Source: Prolixibacteraceae bacterium (lineage in GTDB: Bacteria > Bacteroidota > Bacteroidia > Bacteroidales > Prolixibacteraceae). Taken from it: a stretch of DNA of 64,000 nt. Where the stretch lies: positions 372,001 through 436,000 of the forward strand of contig JAFLKN010000003.1 of assembly GCA_019163175.1 (NCBI GenBank), read 5' to 3'. This document shows positions 32,055 through 41,275 of this stretch, in pieces (the first letter of the stretch is position 1; each line of letters starts with the position of its first letter). The translations under genes and the position numbers were made by a program. The notes beneath the pieces were generated by a model. That model saw nothing but the letters and a program-made list of their open reading frames with translations. It made no database searches and was not told the origin of the DNA.

Positions 32055-33467
32055 ATGAAAAGAAGAGACCTCTTAAAAACAGCCGCCGCTTTTGCTGCAA
32101 CTCCCTTATTTTCGTCATGGGCGGGAGCAATTAATCCACCCGAACAAACAAATACGAATCCGGATTCAGTGAATAATTCAGTTGGCATAAAACGTTTTGG
32201 CGATGGGCGCGACTGGTTTTTTGAAAACCGCTACGGAATGTTTGTGCATTGGGGATTGTACTCAATTCCCGGGTGGCACGAGCAACACCAATGGCGTGGG
32301 CGTGTTACCCGAAACGAATACGTTAAGCTGGCTAAGCAATGGAATCCGGTAAAGTTTAATCCGGAGCAATGGCTCGATCTGATGGAAGAAGCCGGAATGA
32401 AATACATCACTCTAACAACAAAGCATCACGATGGATTCTGTTTGTGGGATAGCAAACAAACCCAGTTTAATACGATGAATACGCCTTACAATAAGGATAT
32501 CATCGGAATGTTGTCAGATGCTTGCCACAAAAGGAAAGTTCCATTGTGCCTGTATTATTCCATTGCCGACTGGAACCAGCCCAATTATCCCAATCAGGGC
32601 CGTCATCACGAATTGCCACCTCAACCTCAGGACTCGCCTGATTGGATTAAATATCTGGAATTCCTGAAGGAGCAGGTTCGCGAACTCTGCACGAACTATG
32701 GCGAAATTCATGGTTTCTGGTGGGACATGAACGTTCCCCTACACAAAGATCCGTCAATAAATAACATGATTCGCAAACTTCAGCCCAATGCGGTAATTAA
32801 CAACCGGGGATTTGACGAGGGTGACTTTGGCACTCCTGAACGTGATTACGACAATGCAGCAGCCGAAGCCAAAGGTTTTGACCGGTTAACCGAAGCATGC
32901 CAATCAGTTGGAATGGAAAGTTGGGGCTACAAAAAGGATGAAGATTTTTATACCGATCGGCACCTGATCAGCAGCATCGACCGCTACCTGGCACGCGATG
33001 CCAATTATCTTTTGAATGTCGGCCCAACTGGTGAAGGAATCATTCCAAAAGAGGCCGCCGATATTTTAAAACGGATTGGCAAATGGAAGAAGTCGGTTGA
33101 TGAATGTTATCAGGGAGTTCAGACTGACTCGAATCTTGTGAATGTTCCAGGTGTTCTGGTTACCAAACGCGAGCATACCATTTATATTCATTTAAACAAA
33201 GTACCGGTTGGTAATGGCATAAAGTTAAAGCCGATTAATGTACTTCCGGCGAAAGCTACCTTATTAAATAATGGGATGCCCATTGATTGCGCAGTAAATT
33301 TATGCCCAAGTGATCATGCTTCACAGCAACCTTATCTCCGCCTGCGGAATTTACCTATTGGCGAGCTTGCCAATACCGTTTTAATCGCGAAACTTGAATT
33401 CGACCAACCACTCGAAGAAATTGGCAAACCCACAAAGCTGGAAACAGATGTTGAACTAACGAAATAA
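32055..33467 (+). CDS. Alpha-L-fucosidase (GH29), Tat-exported
   Basis: A 470-aa retaining fucosidase that removes terminal L-fucose from glycans. N-terminus KRRDLLKTAAAFAA is a twin-arginine-type signal. GH29 marks: YGMFVHWGLYSIPGWHE, TTKHHDGFCLWDSKQT, the nucleophile D224 in HGFWWDMN, and LLNVGPTGEG late in the barrel. The residues after the nucleophile (MN) differ from the more common GG. A C-terminal beta domain (about 365-470) follows. It closes the fucose cluster (fucP, mutarotase, fucosidase) and has a terminator after it. No SusC/SusD pair, regulator or fucose isomerase is in the window. Confidence 0.93.
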   Translation: MKRRDLLKTAAAFAATPLFSSWAGAINPPEQTNTNPDSVNNSVGIKRFGDGRDWFFENRYGMFVHWGLYSIPGWHEQHQWRGRVTRNEYVKLAKQWNPVKFNPEQWLDLMEEAGMKYITLTTKHHDGFCLWDSKQTQFNTMNTPYNKDIIGMLSDACHKRKVPLCLYYSIADWNQPNYPNQGRHHELPPQPQDSPDWIKYLEFLKEQVRELCTNYGEIHGFWWDMNVPLHKDPSINNMIRKLQPNAVINNRGFDEGDFGTPERDYDNAAAEAKGFDRLTEACQSVGMESWGYKKDEDFYTDRHLISSIDRYLARDANYLLNVGPTGEGIIPKEAADILKRIGKWKKSVDECYQGVQTDSNLVNVPGVLVTKREHTIYIHLNKVPVGNGIKLKPINVLPAKATLLNNGMPIDCAVNLCPSDHASQQPYLRLRNLPIGELANTVLIAKLEFDQPLEEIGKPTKLETDVELTK

Positions 33468-33509
33468 CACCGAAACCGCTACTTTAATTTAAAACTCGAA
33501 CTTTTATTG

Positions 33510-33546
33510 GAGCCTGACCGAGATTTTCTCCGATCAGGCTCTTTTT
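33510..33546 (+). terminator. Terminator of the fucose cluster
   Basis: GAGCCTGACCGAGA pairs with TCTCCGATCAGGCTC (one bulge, one G-T), followed by TTTTT. Confidence 0.8.
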
Positions 33547-33751
33547 ATCCATCAAACTATCAAAATAAGTACTGATTTTCAGCACAAAAGGTCATTTTTT
33601 GAATATTGTTCATTTATCGACGTCCAAAAAACTGACGAAAGTCAATCCGTGTTTTTAAACATCCATTTCTCTTGATTCACACCACTGAATATCTGTAAGA
33701 TACACTATATTTCGTTTTTACTAAATTCGTATAACCAACACACGAATGTCA

Positions 33752-33759
33752 TAACTTTG
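33752..33759 (+). promoter_or_regulatory. -7 box of gdhA
   Basis: TAACTTTG, exact match, 26 nt before the start; no clear -33. Confidence 0.45.
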
Positions 33760-33785
33760 GCTATTATTTAAAAATTCAAAAAAAT

Positions 33786-35120
33786 ATGAAAGCAGACATC
33801 AATGAATTTTTGGAAGCTCTGAAAGTACGCACCCCCGGTGAGCGTGAATTTCATCAGGCAGTTCAGGAAGTGATTGAATCGATATGGGACGTATATCAGA
33901 AAAATCCCAGATACCAAAAAGCTAAAATTCTGGAAAGAATAGTTGAGCCCGAACGCACAATTATTTTCCGCGTTCCATGGATCGATGACCGTGGCGATGT
34001 TCAGGTGAACCGCGGATACCGGGTTGAATTTAATTCTGCAATCGGACCATACAAAGGAGGCTTACGTTTTCACCCAACTGTAACTTTAAGTGTGCTAAAA
34101 TTTTTAGGATTTGAGCAGACCTTCAAAAATAGTTTGACAACTCTCCCAATGGGTGGTGGAAAAGGCGGGTCGGATTTTAGCCCGAAAGGTAAATCGGACA
34201 ATGAAATTATGCGTTTCTGCCAGTCGTTTATGAGCGAACTCTACCGTCATATCGGACCAAATACCGATGTGCCTGCCGGTGATATTGGTGTTGGTGGCCG
34301 TGAAATCGGATTCCTGTTCGGACAATACAAACGTCTCCGCAACGAATTTACCGGAGTTTTAACTGGAAAAGGAATTGGTTGGGGCGGAAGTTTGATTCGG
34401 CCGGAAGCAACCGGATTCGGAGCGGTTTACTTTGTTCAGCACATGCTCAGTAATCTGGGTAAAGAAATTGAAGGTAAAACATTCAGCGTTTCAGGTTTTG
34501 GGAATGTTGCCTGGGGCGCCATTGTAAAAATCAATGAATTGGGTGGTAAAGTAGTAACCATTTCAGGTCCTGATGGCTATATTTATGATGCCGAAGGAAT
34601 TACCGGTGAAAAAGTAGATTATCTTCTCGAACTTCGCGCATCAAATAATGACGTGGTTCAACCTTACGCTGCAGAATTTGGAGCACAGTTTGTTCCGGGG
34701 AAAAAGCCTTGGGAATGCCCGGTTGATATTGCAATGCCATGCGCCTGTGAAAACGAAGTGAATCTTGAAGATGCCAAGATATTGGTTAAAAACGGATGTT
34801 TCCTTGTTGCTGAAACTTCAAACATGGGTTGCACTGCCGAAGCAGTTGAATACCTGACCGAAGCTATAACCTACGCTCCGGGCAAAGCAGTAAACGCTGG
34901 TGGAGTGGCCGTTTCAGGATTGGAAATGTCGCAAAACTCCATCCGCATGAATTGGCCAAAAGAAGAAGTAGATATGTATTTGCACCGAATCATGAAAGAC
35001 ATTCATGAAACCTGTGTAAAATATGGTAAGAAAGGAAATAAAGTTAATTATGTGATTGGAGCCAATGTGGGCGGCTTTGTAAAAGTAGCCGATGCCATGC
35101 TCGCGCAGGGAATTGTATAA
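33786..35120 (+). CDS. gdhA: NADP-type glutamate dehydrogenase
   Basis: A 444-aa hexameric-type dehydrogenase that makes glutamate from 2-oxoglutarate and ammonia. Marks: GPYKGGLRFHPTVTLSVLKF, the catalytic Lys in LPMGGGKGGSDFSPKGK, and the NAD(P) fold VSGFGNVAWGAIVKINELG. The sequence GGLRFHP and overall length are those of the 450-residue class, which mostly uses NADP. Monocistronic, with a strong terminator. Together with glnN it forms the ammonium assimilation set of the window. Confidence 0.95.
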   Translation: MKADINEFLEALKVRTPGEREFHQAVQEVIESIWDVYQKNPRYQKAKILERIVEPERTIIFRVPWIDDRGDVQVNRGYRVEFNSAIGPYKGGLRFHPTVTLSVLKFLGFEQTFKNSLTTLPMGGGKGGSDFSPKGKSDNEIMRFCQSFMSELYRHIGPNTDVPAGDIGVGGREIGFLFGQYKRLRNEFTGVLTGKGIGWGGSLIRPEATGFGAVYFVQHMLSNLGKEIEGKTFSVSGFGNVAWGAIVKINELGGKVVTISGPDGYIYDAEGITGEKVDYLLELRASNNDVVQPYAAEFGAQFVPGKKPWECPVDIAMPCACENEVNLEDAKILVKNGCFLVAETSNMGCTAEAVEYLTEAITYAPGKAVNAGGVAVSGLEMSQNSIRMNWPKEEVDMYLHRIMKDIHETCVKYGKKGNKVNYVIGANVGGFVKVADAMLAQGIV

Positions 35121-35137
35121 TTAAAATTCTATTCGAG

Positions 35138-35190
35138 GTAATGTCCCGAAATTTGTTCTTGTGAGCAACTTTTCGGGACATTACTTTTGT
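35138..35190 (+). terminator. Terminator of gdhA
   Basis: GTAATGTCCCGAAA and TTTCGGGACATTAC (35138-35151, 35171-35184) form a perfect 14-bp stem; TTTTGTTATT follows. Confidence 0.8.
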
Positions 35191-35321
35191 TATTCATATC
35201 TCTTGAAATTACCAGGAAAGACCAAAATCACAGCAGTTTTCCATTGAATTCCCAATAAAATAATATTCGCTTCATATTTGGCTGCATATTTTTAGCTTAT
35301 TTTGGCCAAATTTTGCGGGAA

Positions 35322-36086
35322 ATGCTGATTGATACTCATTCTCATATTTACTCAACCGACTTCATACACGATCTCGACGAAGTCATTCAAAGGGCGTATT
35401 CAAACGATGTCCGGAAGATTATTCTTCCTAATATAGACAGTTCGTCGGTGAAGAATCTCCTTAATCTGGTTGACACCTATCCGCATATTTGTATCCCATT
35501 AATGGGCTTACACCCAACTTCAGTAAACCACGATTACCAGGAAGAATTACAGGTTGTTGAATACTGGCTGAAAAAACGTAAATTCTATGGAATTGGCGAG
35601 ATTGGAATTGATTTGTATTGGGATAAATCATTTCTGGATGAGCAGATTCATGCGTTCCGGTTTCAGCTCGAACTCGCCCGCCAATATCAATTGCCGGTAG
35701 TGATACACGTTCGTGATTCGTTTGATGAAGTATACTCTGTCCTTCAGGACGTAAAAGACGATACCTTGACCGGAGTCTTTCACAGCTTTACCGGAACCAT
35801 TGAACAAGCCAACATGGTTATCGATTTAGGCTTCAAGATTGGAGTCAACGGAATTATTACCTTTAAAAAAAGCGGTTTAGATGAGGTCATCAAACAAATT
35901 GATCCTTCCAACCTGATTATAGAAACCGACTCTCCATATTTAACCCCATCACCTTTTAGAGGAAAACGTAACGAAAGTTCATACCTTGTTTATATTGCGC
36001 AAAAAATTGCCGATCTTCACCACATGACAGTTGGTGACATTGCACAGGTCACGACAGAGAATGCCCGAAAGCTTTTCGGAATTTGA
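35322..36086 (+). CDS. TatD-family metal-dependent DNase
   Basis: A 254-aa amidohydrolase-fold nuclease. Metal ligands are visible: DTHSHIY (HxH), GEIGIDLYWD (Glu), VVIHVRDSFDE (His), GVFHSFTG (His) and IETDSPYLTPSPFRGKRNES (Asp). The family degrades DNA from the 3' end in repair. The ATG at 35322 is preferred over a TTG three codons upstream. A -7-like TATTTTG lies 17 nt before it. Asparaginase follows after 25 nt, so the two are probably co-transcribed. Confidence 0.92.
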   Translation: MLIDTHSHIYSTDFIHDLDEVIQRAYSNDVRKIILPNIDSSSVKNLLNLVDTYPHICIPLMGLHPTSVNHDYQEELQVVEYWLKKRKFYGIGEIGIDLYWDKSFLDEQIHAFRFQLELARQYQLPVVIHVRDSFDEVYSVLQDVKDDTLTGVFHSFTGTIEQANMVIDLGFKIGVNGIITFKKSGLDEVIKQIDPSNLIIETDSPYLTPSPFRGKRNESSYLVYIAQKIADLHHMTVGDIAQVTTENARKLFGI

Positions 36087-36111
36087 GTATTCAACGTAAA
36101 CTCTAAGCAAA

Positions 36112-37143
36112 GTGGAAAATAAGCCGTCGATTTTAATTATTTATACTGGTGGCACCATCGGAATGGTTCAAAAATCAACCAACGGTATTTTAGTACCTAT
36201 GAAATTCGACCAGATTCAGGAAGAAGTTCCGGAACTCGACCGTTTGGGATACAATCTGCAGGTAGTTACTTTTACACCACCTATCGATTCTTCAAATATG
36301 ACACCCGCAATTTGGGTAAAAATAGCCAATACCATCGAACGCAATTACAACAAGTACGATGGTTTTGTTATTCTGCATGGTACTGACACGATGGCTTACA
36401 CAGCATCGGCACTCAGTTACATGTTCGAGAATCTGGACAAACCAATCGTGCTGACCGGATCTCAGCTCCCCATTGGGATACTTCGCACAGATGGAAAGGA
36501 AAACCTGATCACCTCGATACAAATTGCAGCTGCGAAAAAAAACAAGCAGGCTATCGTTCCTGAAGTCTGCGTGTACTTCAATTCAAAACTTTTCAGAGGT
36601 AACCGAATTTCCAAAAGACATGCCGATGATTTCAGTGCATTTTCTTCGGCAAATTATCCTGCATTAGCAAATGCAGGTGTCGAAATCAAGTATGCTCAGG
36701 AGAATATTCACCGGTATATAAACAAAGGAATATTAAAAGTCAGAACACATTTTGATGAAAATGTAGTAATCCTTAAAATATTTCCGGGCATTGGAAGAAT
36801 GGTTTTCGAAAACATTTTAAATATTCCAGGATTAAAAGGTGTCGTTCTTGAATCATTCGGATCAGGAAATATACCAACCTCCCGTTGGATGATCAGCCAG
36901 ATAAAAAACGCCATAAAACGCAAAATAATATTTTTGAATATCACTCAATGTCAGGGTGGAGCGGTAAAAATGGGACAATATGAAACCAGTGAAGAACTAT
37001 TGAGCGCAGGTGTTGTAAGTGGAAAGGATATGACCACAGAAGCAGCCATCACGAAGCTAATGTTTCTGCTCGGACAAGGCTTGGAACATGAAGAAATCAA
37101 GCTACATCTGAATAAAAGTTTGATCGGGGAAATAAGTCAATAG
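36112..37143 (+). CDS. ansA: Type I (cytoplasmic) L-asparaginase
   Basis: A 343-aa enzyme that hydrolyses asparagine to aspartate and ammonia; no signal peptide, so cytoplasmic. Both active-site threonine motifs are present: IIYTGGTIGMV and ILHGTDTMAYTASALSYM; LTGSQLPIGILRTDGKENL follows. Start is a GTG, the first codon in frame before homology; no ATG is near. Its partner gene is tatD, 25 nt upstream. Confidence 0.92.
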   Translation: MENKPSILIIYTGGTIGMVQKSTNGILVPMKFDQIQEEVPELDRLGYNLQVVTFTPPIDSSNMTPAIWVKIANTIERNYNKYDGFVILHGTDTMAYTASALSYMFENLDKPIVLTGSQLPIGILRTDGKENLITSIQIAAAKKNKQAIVPEVCVYFNSKLFRGNRISKRHADDFSAFSSANYPALANAGVEIKYAQENIHRYINKGILKVRTHFDENVVILKIFPGIGRMVFENILNIPGLKGVVLESFGSGNIPTSRWMISQIKNAIKRKIIFLNITQCQGGAVKMGQYETSEELLSAGVVSGKDMTTEAAITKLMFLLGQGLEHEEIKLHLNKSLIGEISQ

Positions 37144-37212
37144 TTTTTTTTTGTGTTACATTTTTTTTCGTAATTTGCAGCCCTGAAAAATAGGTGCCAG
37201 TCATGGTATTTT

Positions 37213-37300
37213 GGAGAGATGCAGGAGTGGCTGAACTGGCACGCCTGGAAAGCGTGTGTACCTCAAAAGGGTACCGAGGGTTCGAATCCCTCTCTCTCCG
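37213..37300 (+). tRNA. tRNA-Ser (anticodon GGA)
   Basis: Cloverleaf by eye: acceptor GGAGAGA/TCTCTCC with discriminator G, anticodon stem CACGC/GCGTG with loop CTGGAAA (anticodon GGA at 37247-37249), long class II variable arm (TACC...GGTA), T arm GAGGG-TTCGAAT-CCCTC. CCA is not encoded. The long variable arm is expected for serine. Confidence 0.96.
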
Positions 37301-37451
37301 CTTTAGGTAATTTTCAATATTAAAGATTTACGACAAGTTTTGAACAACAATATTTATACTGAATTACGATTATTAAAGAGCAAACTTAAAAACAAACAAA
37401 TAAAACAATTTAAAAATTTAGGAGATTTACTAATTAAAATTTAAAACCAAG

Positions 37452-38267
37452 ATGAAAAAACTATTTGCGTTAATAGCAGTTATTGGTGTGCTGTTCTTTA
37501 CAGCATCGAACAATGTAGTTGCTCAGGACAAAGCTGCTCCTGCAACAACAGAAGTAAAAGCAGCAACTCCAGCAGCACCTGCAGCAGTTGTTGACAAAGA
37601 AGAAAAAGCAGCTGCTCAGGCAGAAACCGGACAATCTTTTCATAGTGCATTGAAACAAAAATTTATTGAAGGGGGTCCAGGTTTCATGGCTTCAATCCTT
37701 ATTTGTATGATTTTAGGTCTTGCAATTGCTATTGAAAGAGTTATTTACCTGAACCTTGCTACAACTAACAACAAAAAATTACTTGAAAAAATCGAAGAAG
37801 CTTTAAAAACTGGTGGTGTAGAAGCTGCTAAAGAAGTTTGCAGAAACACTCGTGGTCCTGTTGCCAGCATTTTTTACCAAGGTTTAGATCGTTCACACGA
37901 AGGTTTGGATGTAGTTGAAAAAACTGTTGTTGCCTATGGTGGAGTACAATCAAGTTTATTGGAAAAAGGCTTAATCTGGATCGCTCTTTTCATTGCGTTA
38001 GGCCCTATGTTAGGATTCTTGGGTACAGTAATCGGGATGGTTCAGGCTTTTGATGCTATCGAAGTTGCAGGAGATATCAGTCCTTCATTGGTTGCCGGTG
38101 GTATTAAAGTGGCTTTGATCACAACCATTGGTGGTCTTATCGTAGCTATGATTCTTCAGGTATTCTATAACTATAGTGTATCTAAAATTGAAAGTATTGT
38201 AAACAGTATGGAAGATGCATCAATTTCATTGATTGACCTCTTAGTAAAATACAACACTAAAAAATAA
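37452..38267 (+). CDS. exbB: ExbB/TolQ-type proton channel subunit
   Basis: A 271-aa inner-membrane protein of the MotA/TolQ/ExbB group which, with ExbD, uses the proton gradient to energise TonB-type transport. An N-terminal hydrophobic segment resembling a signal peptide (to about residue 24, VVAQ) is followed by an Ala/Pro/Lys-rich linker (25-60), then three membrane helices (LICMILGLAIAIERVIYL; IALFIALGPMLGFLGTVIGMV; ITTIGGLIVAMILQVFY) with the signature GTVIGMVQAFDAIE. This linker-bearing form is usual in Bacteroidota. First of a four-gene operon. Confidence 0.93.
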   Translation: MKKLFALIAVIGVLFFTASNNVVAQDKAAPATTEVKAATPAAPAAVVDKEEKAAAQAETGQSFHSALKQKFIEGGPGFMASILICMILGLAIAIERVIYLNLATTNNKKLLEKIEEALKTGGVEAAKEVCRNTRGPVASIFYQGLDRSHEGLDVVEKTVVAYGGVQSSLLEKGLIWIALFIALGPMLGFLGTVIGMVQAFDAIEVAGDISPSLVAGGIKVALITTIGGLIVAMILQVFYNYSVSKIESIVNSMEDASISLIDLLVKYNTKK

Positions 38268-38275
38268 TTGGCCTT

Positions 38276-38731
38276 ATGAAATTTGCTAAAATAACGACTT
38301 ATTTGTTATGGGTAATTATGGGCATTTCAATATTCTTGATAATCTCATTGTTATCCAGCCTTGATGCAAATGTAGCAGATGAAGGAATGTTAACCTGGAT
38401 TTCAACGAACTTATATTGGACATATGCATTGTTGGGTATTGCTACTGCTGCATCTTTAGTATTGGAATTTGCATACATAATTACTGACAAAGTGGCTATG
38501 AAAAGCACGTTAAGTGCCTTAGGATTTATGGTTGGTGTTATCGTCATTTCTTACATTTTTTCTGACAGCGAAATACCAAAATTCTTTGGTGCAGAAAAAT
38601 TTGTACAAGATGGTACAATAACACCTACTGTTATGTTATGGATTGGAACCGGATTGATTGCAACTTATATTCTAAGTGCAATTTCAATGGTTGCAATTAT
38701 TTGGTCATCAGTTTCTAATGTTTTTAAGTAA
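38276..38731 (+). CDS. Four-helix membrane protein of the ExbB/ExbD operon (unknown function)
   Basis: A 151-aa protein with four hydrophobic helices (about 7-28, 44-67, 78-95, 123-148). I do not recognise a named family. It starts 8 nt after exbB and precedes two exbD genes, so it is likely a partner or assembly factor of the proton channel complex (inference). The loop between helices 3 and 4 (EIPKFFGAEKFVQDG) is the only sizeable soluble part. Confidence 0.75.
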   Translation: MKFAKITTYLLWVIMGISIFLIISLLSSLDANVADEGMLTWISTNLYWTYALLGIATAASLVLEFAYIITDKVAMKSTLSALGFMVGVIVISYIFSDSEIPKFFGAEKFVQDGTITPTVMLWIGTGLIATYILSAISMVAIIWSSVSNVFK

Positions 38732-38753
38732 CAACTTGTTTTAAAAAAACAAT

Positions 38754-39332
38754 ATGAGAAAAACACCAGAAATACCTTCTGCATCAATGGCCGACATTGC
38801 CTTCATGCTACTTATCTTCTTCATTACTGCAACATCAATGGACGTAGATAGTGGGTTGGAGCGTGTTCTGCCACAAATGCCGCCGGAAAATCAAGATCAA
38901 GATGACACCCCTCCTATTAAAGAACGAAATGTATTCTCCGTTTTATTGGATCAATACAACCGTTTAATGGTTGAAGGCGAAATCATGCGTGTTGAGGATC
39001 TCCGGGAAAAGGCTAAGGAATTTATGACAAATCCTGGGAATAGCGAAAATTTGCCTGAAACAAAACCAACAGAAATTCCACTGTTAGGTAACTTTGAGGT
39101 TACCAAGGGAGTTATTTCGCTTCGCAATGACCATGGGACTCAATATGGGATGTACCTTGCAGTACAAAACGAATTAGTAGCTGCAGTTAATGAAGTCAGG
39201 GACGAATTTTCTCTTGAGAAATTTGGCAAAAAATATGCAGATCTGACTTCAGAACAAAAAGAGGCTGTTCGTGAGGCTATTCCTTCAAGAATTTCGGAAG
39301 CTGAACCCAAAACGATAGGAGGAAAGAAATAA
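38754..39332 (+). CDS. exbD: ExbD/TolR-type subunit, copy 1
   Basis: A 192-aa protein with one N-terminal membrane helix (about 12-28) carrying the proton-path Asp, D14 in SMADIAFMLLIFFIT, and a periplasmic domain. That domain is larger than in E. coli ExbD (141 aa): it has an acidic insert (PENQDQDDTPP) and a C-terminal extension (KFGKKYADLTSEQKEAVREA). Its stop overlaps the next start by one base, so the two ExbD proteins are translationally coupled. Confidence 0.9.
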   Translation: MRKTPEIPSASMADIAFMLLIFFITATSMDVDSGLERVLPQMPPENQDQDDTPPIKERNVFSVLLDQYNRLMVEGEIMRVEDLREKAKEFMTNPGNSENLPETKPTEIPLLGNFEVTKGVISLRNDHGTQYGMYLAVQNELVAAVNEVRDEFSLEKFGKKYADLTSEQKEAVREAIPSRISEAEPKTIGGKK

Positions 39333-39805
39333 TGTCAAAATTTAGAAAAGGAGCAAGCAGAGAATTACCTGCAATTTCAACAGCGTCTTTACCTGACATT
39401 GTGTTCATGCTTTTGTTCTTCTTCATGGTTACTACAACCATTAGAGATGTAAGTTTATTGGTTAAAGTTCAATTACCGGAGGCTACGGAATTGACTAAAT
39501 TAGAGAAAAAATCTTTGGTTAGTTATATTTATGTAGGCCCACCTCAGAAACAATATACTAAAACCTTCGGAACTGAACCTCGTATTCAGTTAAACGATCA
39601 GTTTGCAAAAGTTTCTGATATTCCGGATTACATTCTTGCCGAACGTGCGTCAAGAGATGAAGCTGAAATTCCATTCATGGTAACTTCATTAAAAGTTGAT
39701 GAGTTAACCAAAATGCAAATCGTTGGTGACATAAAGATGGAATTGCGTAAAGCTGCGGCCTTACACATTAACTATTCATCTAAAAAAACTACTCCGACAA
39801 ACTAA
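39332..39805 (+). CDS. exbD: ExbD/TolR-type subunit, copy 2
   Basis: A 157-aa paralogue with a membrane helix containing D22 (SLPDIVFMLLFFFMVTT) and a shorter periplasmic domain ending in ELRKAAALHINYSSKK. Last gene of the operon, followed by a strong terminator. The presence of two unlike ExbDs suggests a hetero-oligomeric complex. No tonB is in the operon. Confidence 0.9.
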   Translation: MSKFRKGASRELPAISTASLPDIVFMLLFFFMVTTTIRDVSLLVKVQLPEATELTKLEKKSLVSYIYVGPPQKQYTKTFGTEPRIQLNDQFAKVSDIPDYILAERASRDEAEIPFMVTSLKVDELTKMQIVGDIKMELRKAAALHINYSSKKTTPTN

Positions 39806-39827
39806 GGAATATCTTCAGTTATATGTA

Positions 39828-39856
39828 GGGAAGTCAGAAATGACTTCCCTTTTTTT
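39828..39856 (+). terminator. Terminator of the exbB operon
   Basis: GGGAAGTCA-GAAA-TGACTTCCC, a perfect 9-bp stem with a GNRA loop, then seven T. Confidence 0.9.
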
Positions 39857-39964
39857 GTCTCATTGCTAACTAACTCTAACCAATATCAAGTTTAACCGGA
39901 TTGCTGAATGATAAGATGCCAACAAAAAATGTGTTTCTTTGTACTGATCTAATTCATTCGATTT

Positions 39965-41200
39965 ATGAAATTTGAAGACTATCGCATTTCACCTGAGATA
40001 AAAGAGAATCTGACAACATTGGGATTCCGTCGACCTACAGATATTCAGTACAAGGCAATAACCCCAATATTGAAAGGTGATGATGTTTTAGCCATTGCAC
40101 AAACCGGAACCGGAAAAACAGCAGCATTTGCAATTCCAGTAATCGACATTATTCATCAGCAAAAGCGAAGTAGTCGCAGCGAATTCATCAGTTGTCTGGT
40201 AATGGTTCCTACTCGGGAACTTGCCCTTCAAATTACTGAAGTCTTCCAAACTATTGGCCAGCATACACGGGTAAAAACGGCTTGTGTCTTTGGCGGTGTC
40301 GATCAGGATCCACAGATTTCAAAACTCAAAAGCGGCATCGATATTTTAATTGCCACGCCCGGGCGCATGTTTGATTTGGTAAGCCAGGGGCATATTGTTT
40401 TGGATCAGATCCAGATTCTTGTATTGGATGAAGCCGATCACATGCTTGCGCTCGGTTTTATTAAAGACATCAGGCAATTGATTCACCGCTTACCCAAAAA
40501 TCGTCAAACTTTATTTTTCTCTGCAACCATTAATCCAGAAATTAAGGATTTAGCTTACTCACTTGTAGTAAATCCTATTCGGATTGAAATCTCACCTAAG
40601 AACCCGGTGGCAAAAAATGTAACACACTCAGTCGCCTTTATTCCAATGGATGATAAGCGATTCTTTCTGGAGCGGATTATTAAAGAAAACCCAGATTCCA
40701 AAATTCTGGTCTTTGTTCGTACGAAAGTGAGGGCCGAACGGGTATTTAAAGCTATGGATCGAATTGAAATTAAAACGCTCACCATTCATAGCGATAAAGA
40801 ACAGAAAGACCGCCTTGAGGTAATGAAGCAATTCAGAAGCGGAGAAGTAAAAATCCTGATCGCAACAGATGTAAGCGCCCGTGGAATAGATATTGCAGAT
40901 GTTGACTACGTCATAAATTACGACTTACCTGATGTTGCGGAAAACTACGTTCACCGTGTAGGTCGAACCGGACGTGGTGTAAAGAAAGGATTAGCTGTAT
41001 CGTTTTGCAGCCCGGAAGAAAAACCTGTTTTGGATGAAATCGAGACTTTCCTTGATCAAAAAATAAATGTAGTTTCTATTGATAAAGAAGACTACTCGGC
41101 CACAATCGATTTTTCATCCGATAATCCACACGATTGGCGTGCGTTACTGCACGAAGAAGAAACTACTTTAAAAGGAGTCAAAAAGAAAAAGAAGAAATAA
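39965..41200 (+). CDS. DEAD-box RNA helicase
   Basis: A 411-aa ATP-dependent RNA helicase. Motifs in order: Q motif (TLGFRRPTDIQYKAI), I AQTGTGKT, Ia PTRELA, Ib TPGR, II DEAD, III SAT, IV-V (VFVRTK, ATDVSARGID) and VI HRVGRTGRG. The tail is short and basic (KGVKKKKKK), suggesting RNA contact. It resembles the RhlE-type group in Bacteroidota; the exact role (ribosome assembly or mRNA decay) is not shown. Monocistronic. Confidence 0.93.
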   Translation: MKFEDYRISPEIKENLTTLGFRRPTDIQYKAITPILKGDDVLAIAQTGTGKTAAFAIPVIDIIHQQKRSSRSEFISCLVMVPTRELALQITEVFQTIGQHTRVKTACVFGGVDQDPQISKLKSGIDILIATPGRMFDLVSQGHIVLDQIQILVLDEADHMLALGFIKDIRQLIHRLPKNRQTLFFSATINPEIKDLAYSLVVNPIRIEISPKNPVAKNVTHSVAFIPMDDKRFFLERIIKENPDSKILVFVRTKVRAERVFKAMDRIEIKTLTIHSDKEQKDRLEVMKQFRSGEVKILIATDVSARGIDIADVDYVINYDLPDVAENYVHRVGRTGRGVKKGLAVSFCSPEEKPVLDEIETFLDQKINVVSIDKEDYSATIDFSSDNPHDWRALLHEEETTLKGVKKKKKK

Positions 41201-41225
41201 ATTCTTATTATACTATTCCGCCAAA

Positions 41226-41275
41226 AAATAAGAAATCCTTATCAGCATAAAATTACTGATAAGGATTTCTTATTT
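41226..41275. terminator. Terminator of the helicase gene
   Basis: A 20-bp perfect stem (41226-41245 with 41256-41275) and a 10-nt loop; core AAGAAATCCTTATCAG. Confidence 0.8.

Larger units (their letters stand above)
33468..33785. other. Intergenic region between the fucosidase and gdhA
   Basis: 318 nt with no gene: it contains the fucosidase terminator (33510-33546) and, near its end, the gdhA -7 box (33752-33759). The middle is AT-rich and I see nothing else in it. Confidence 0.6.
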
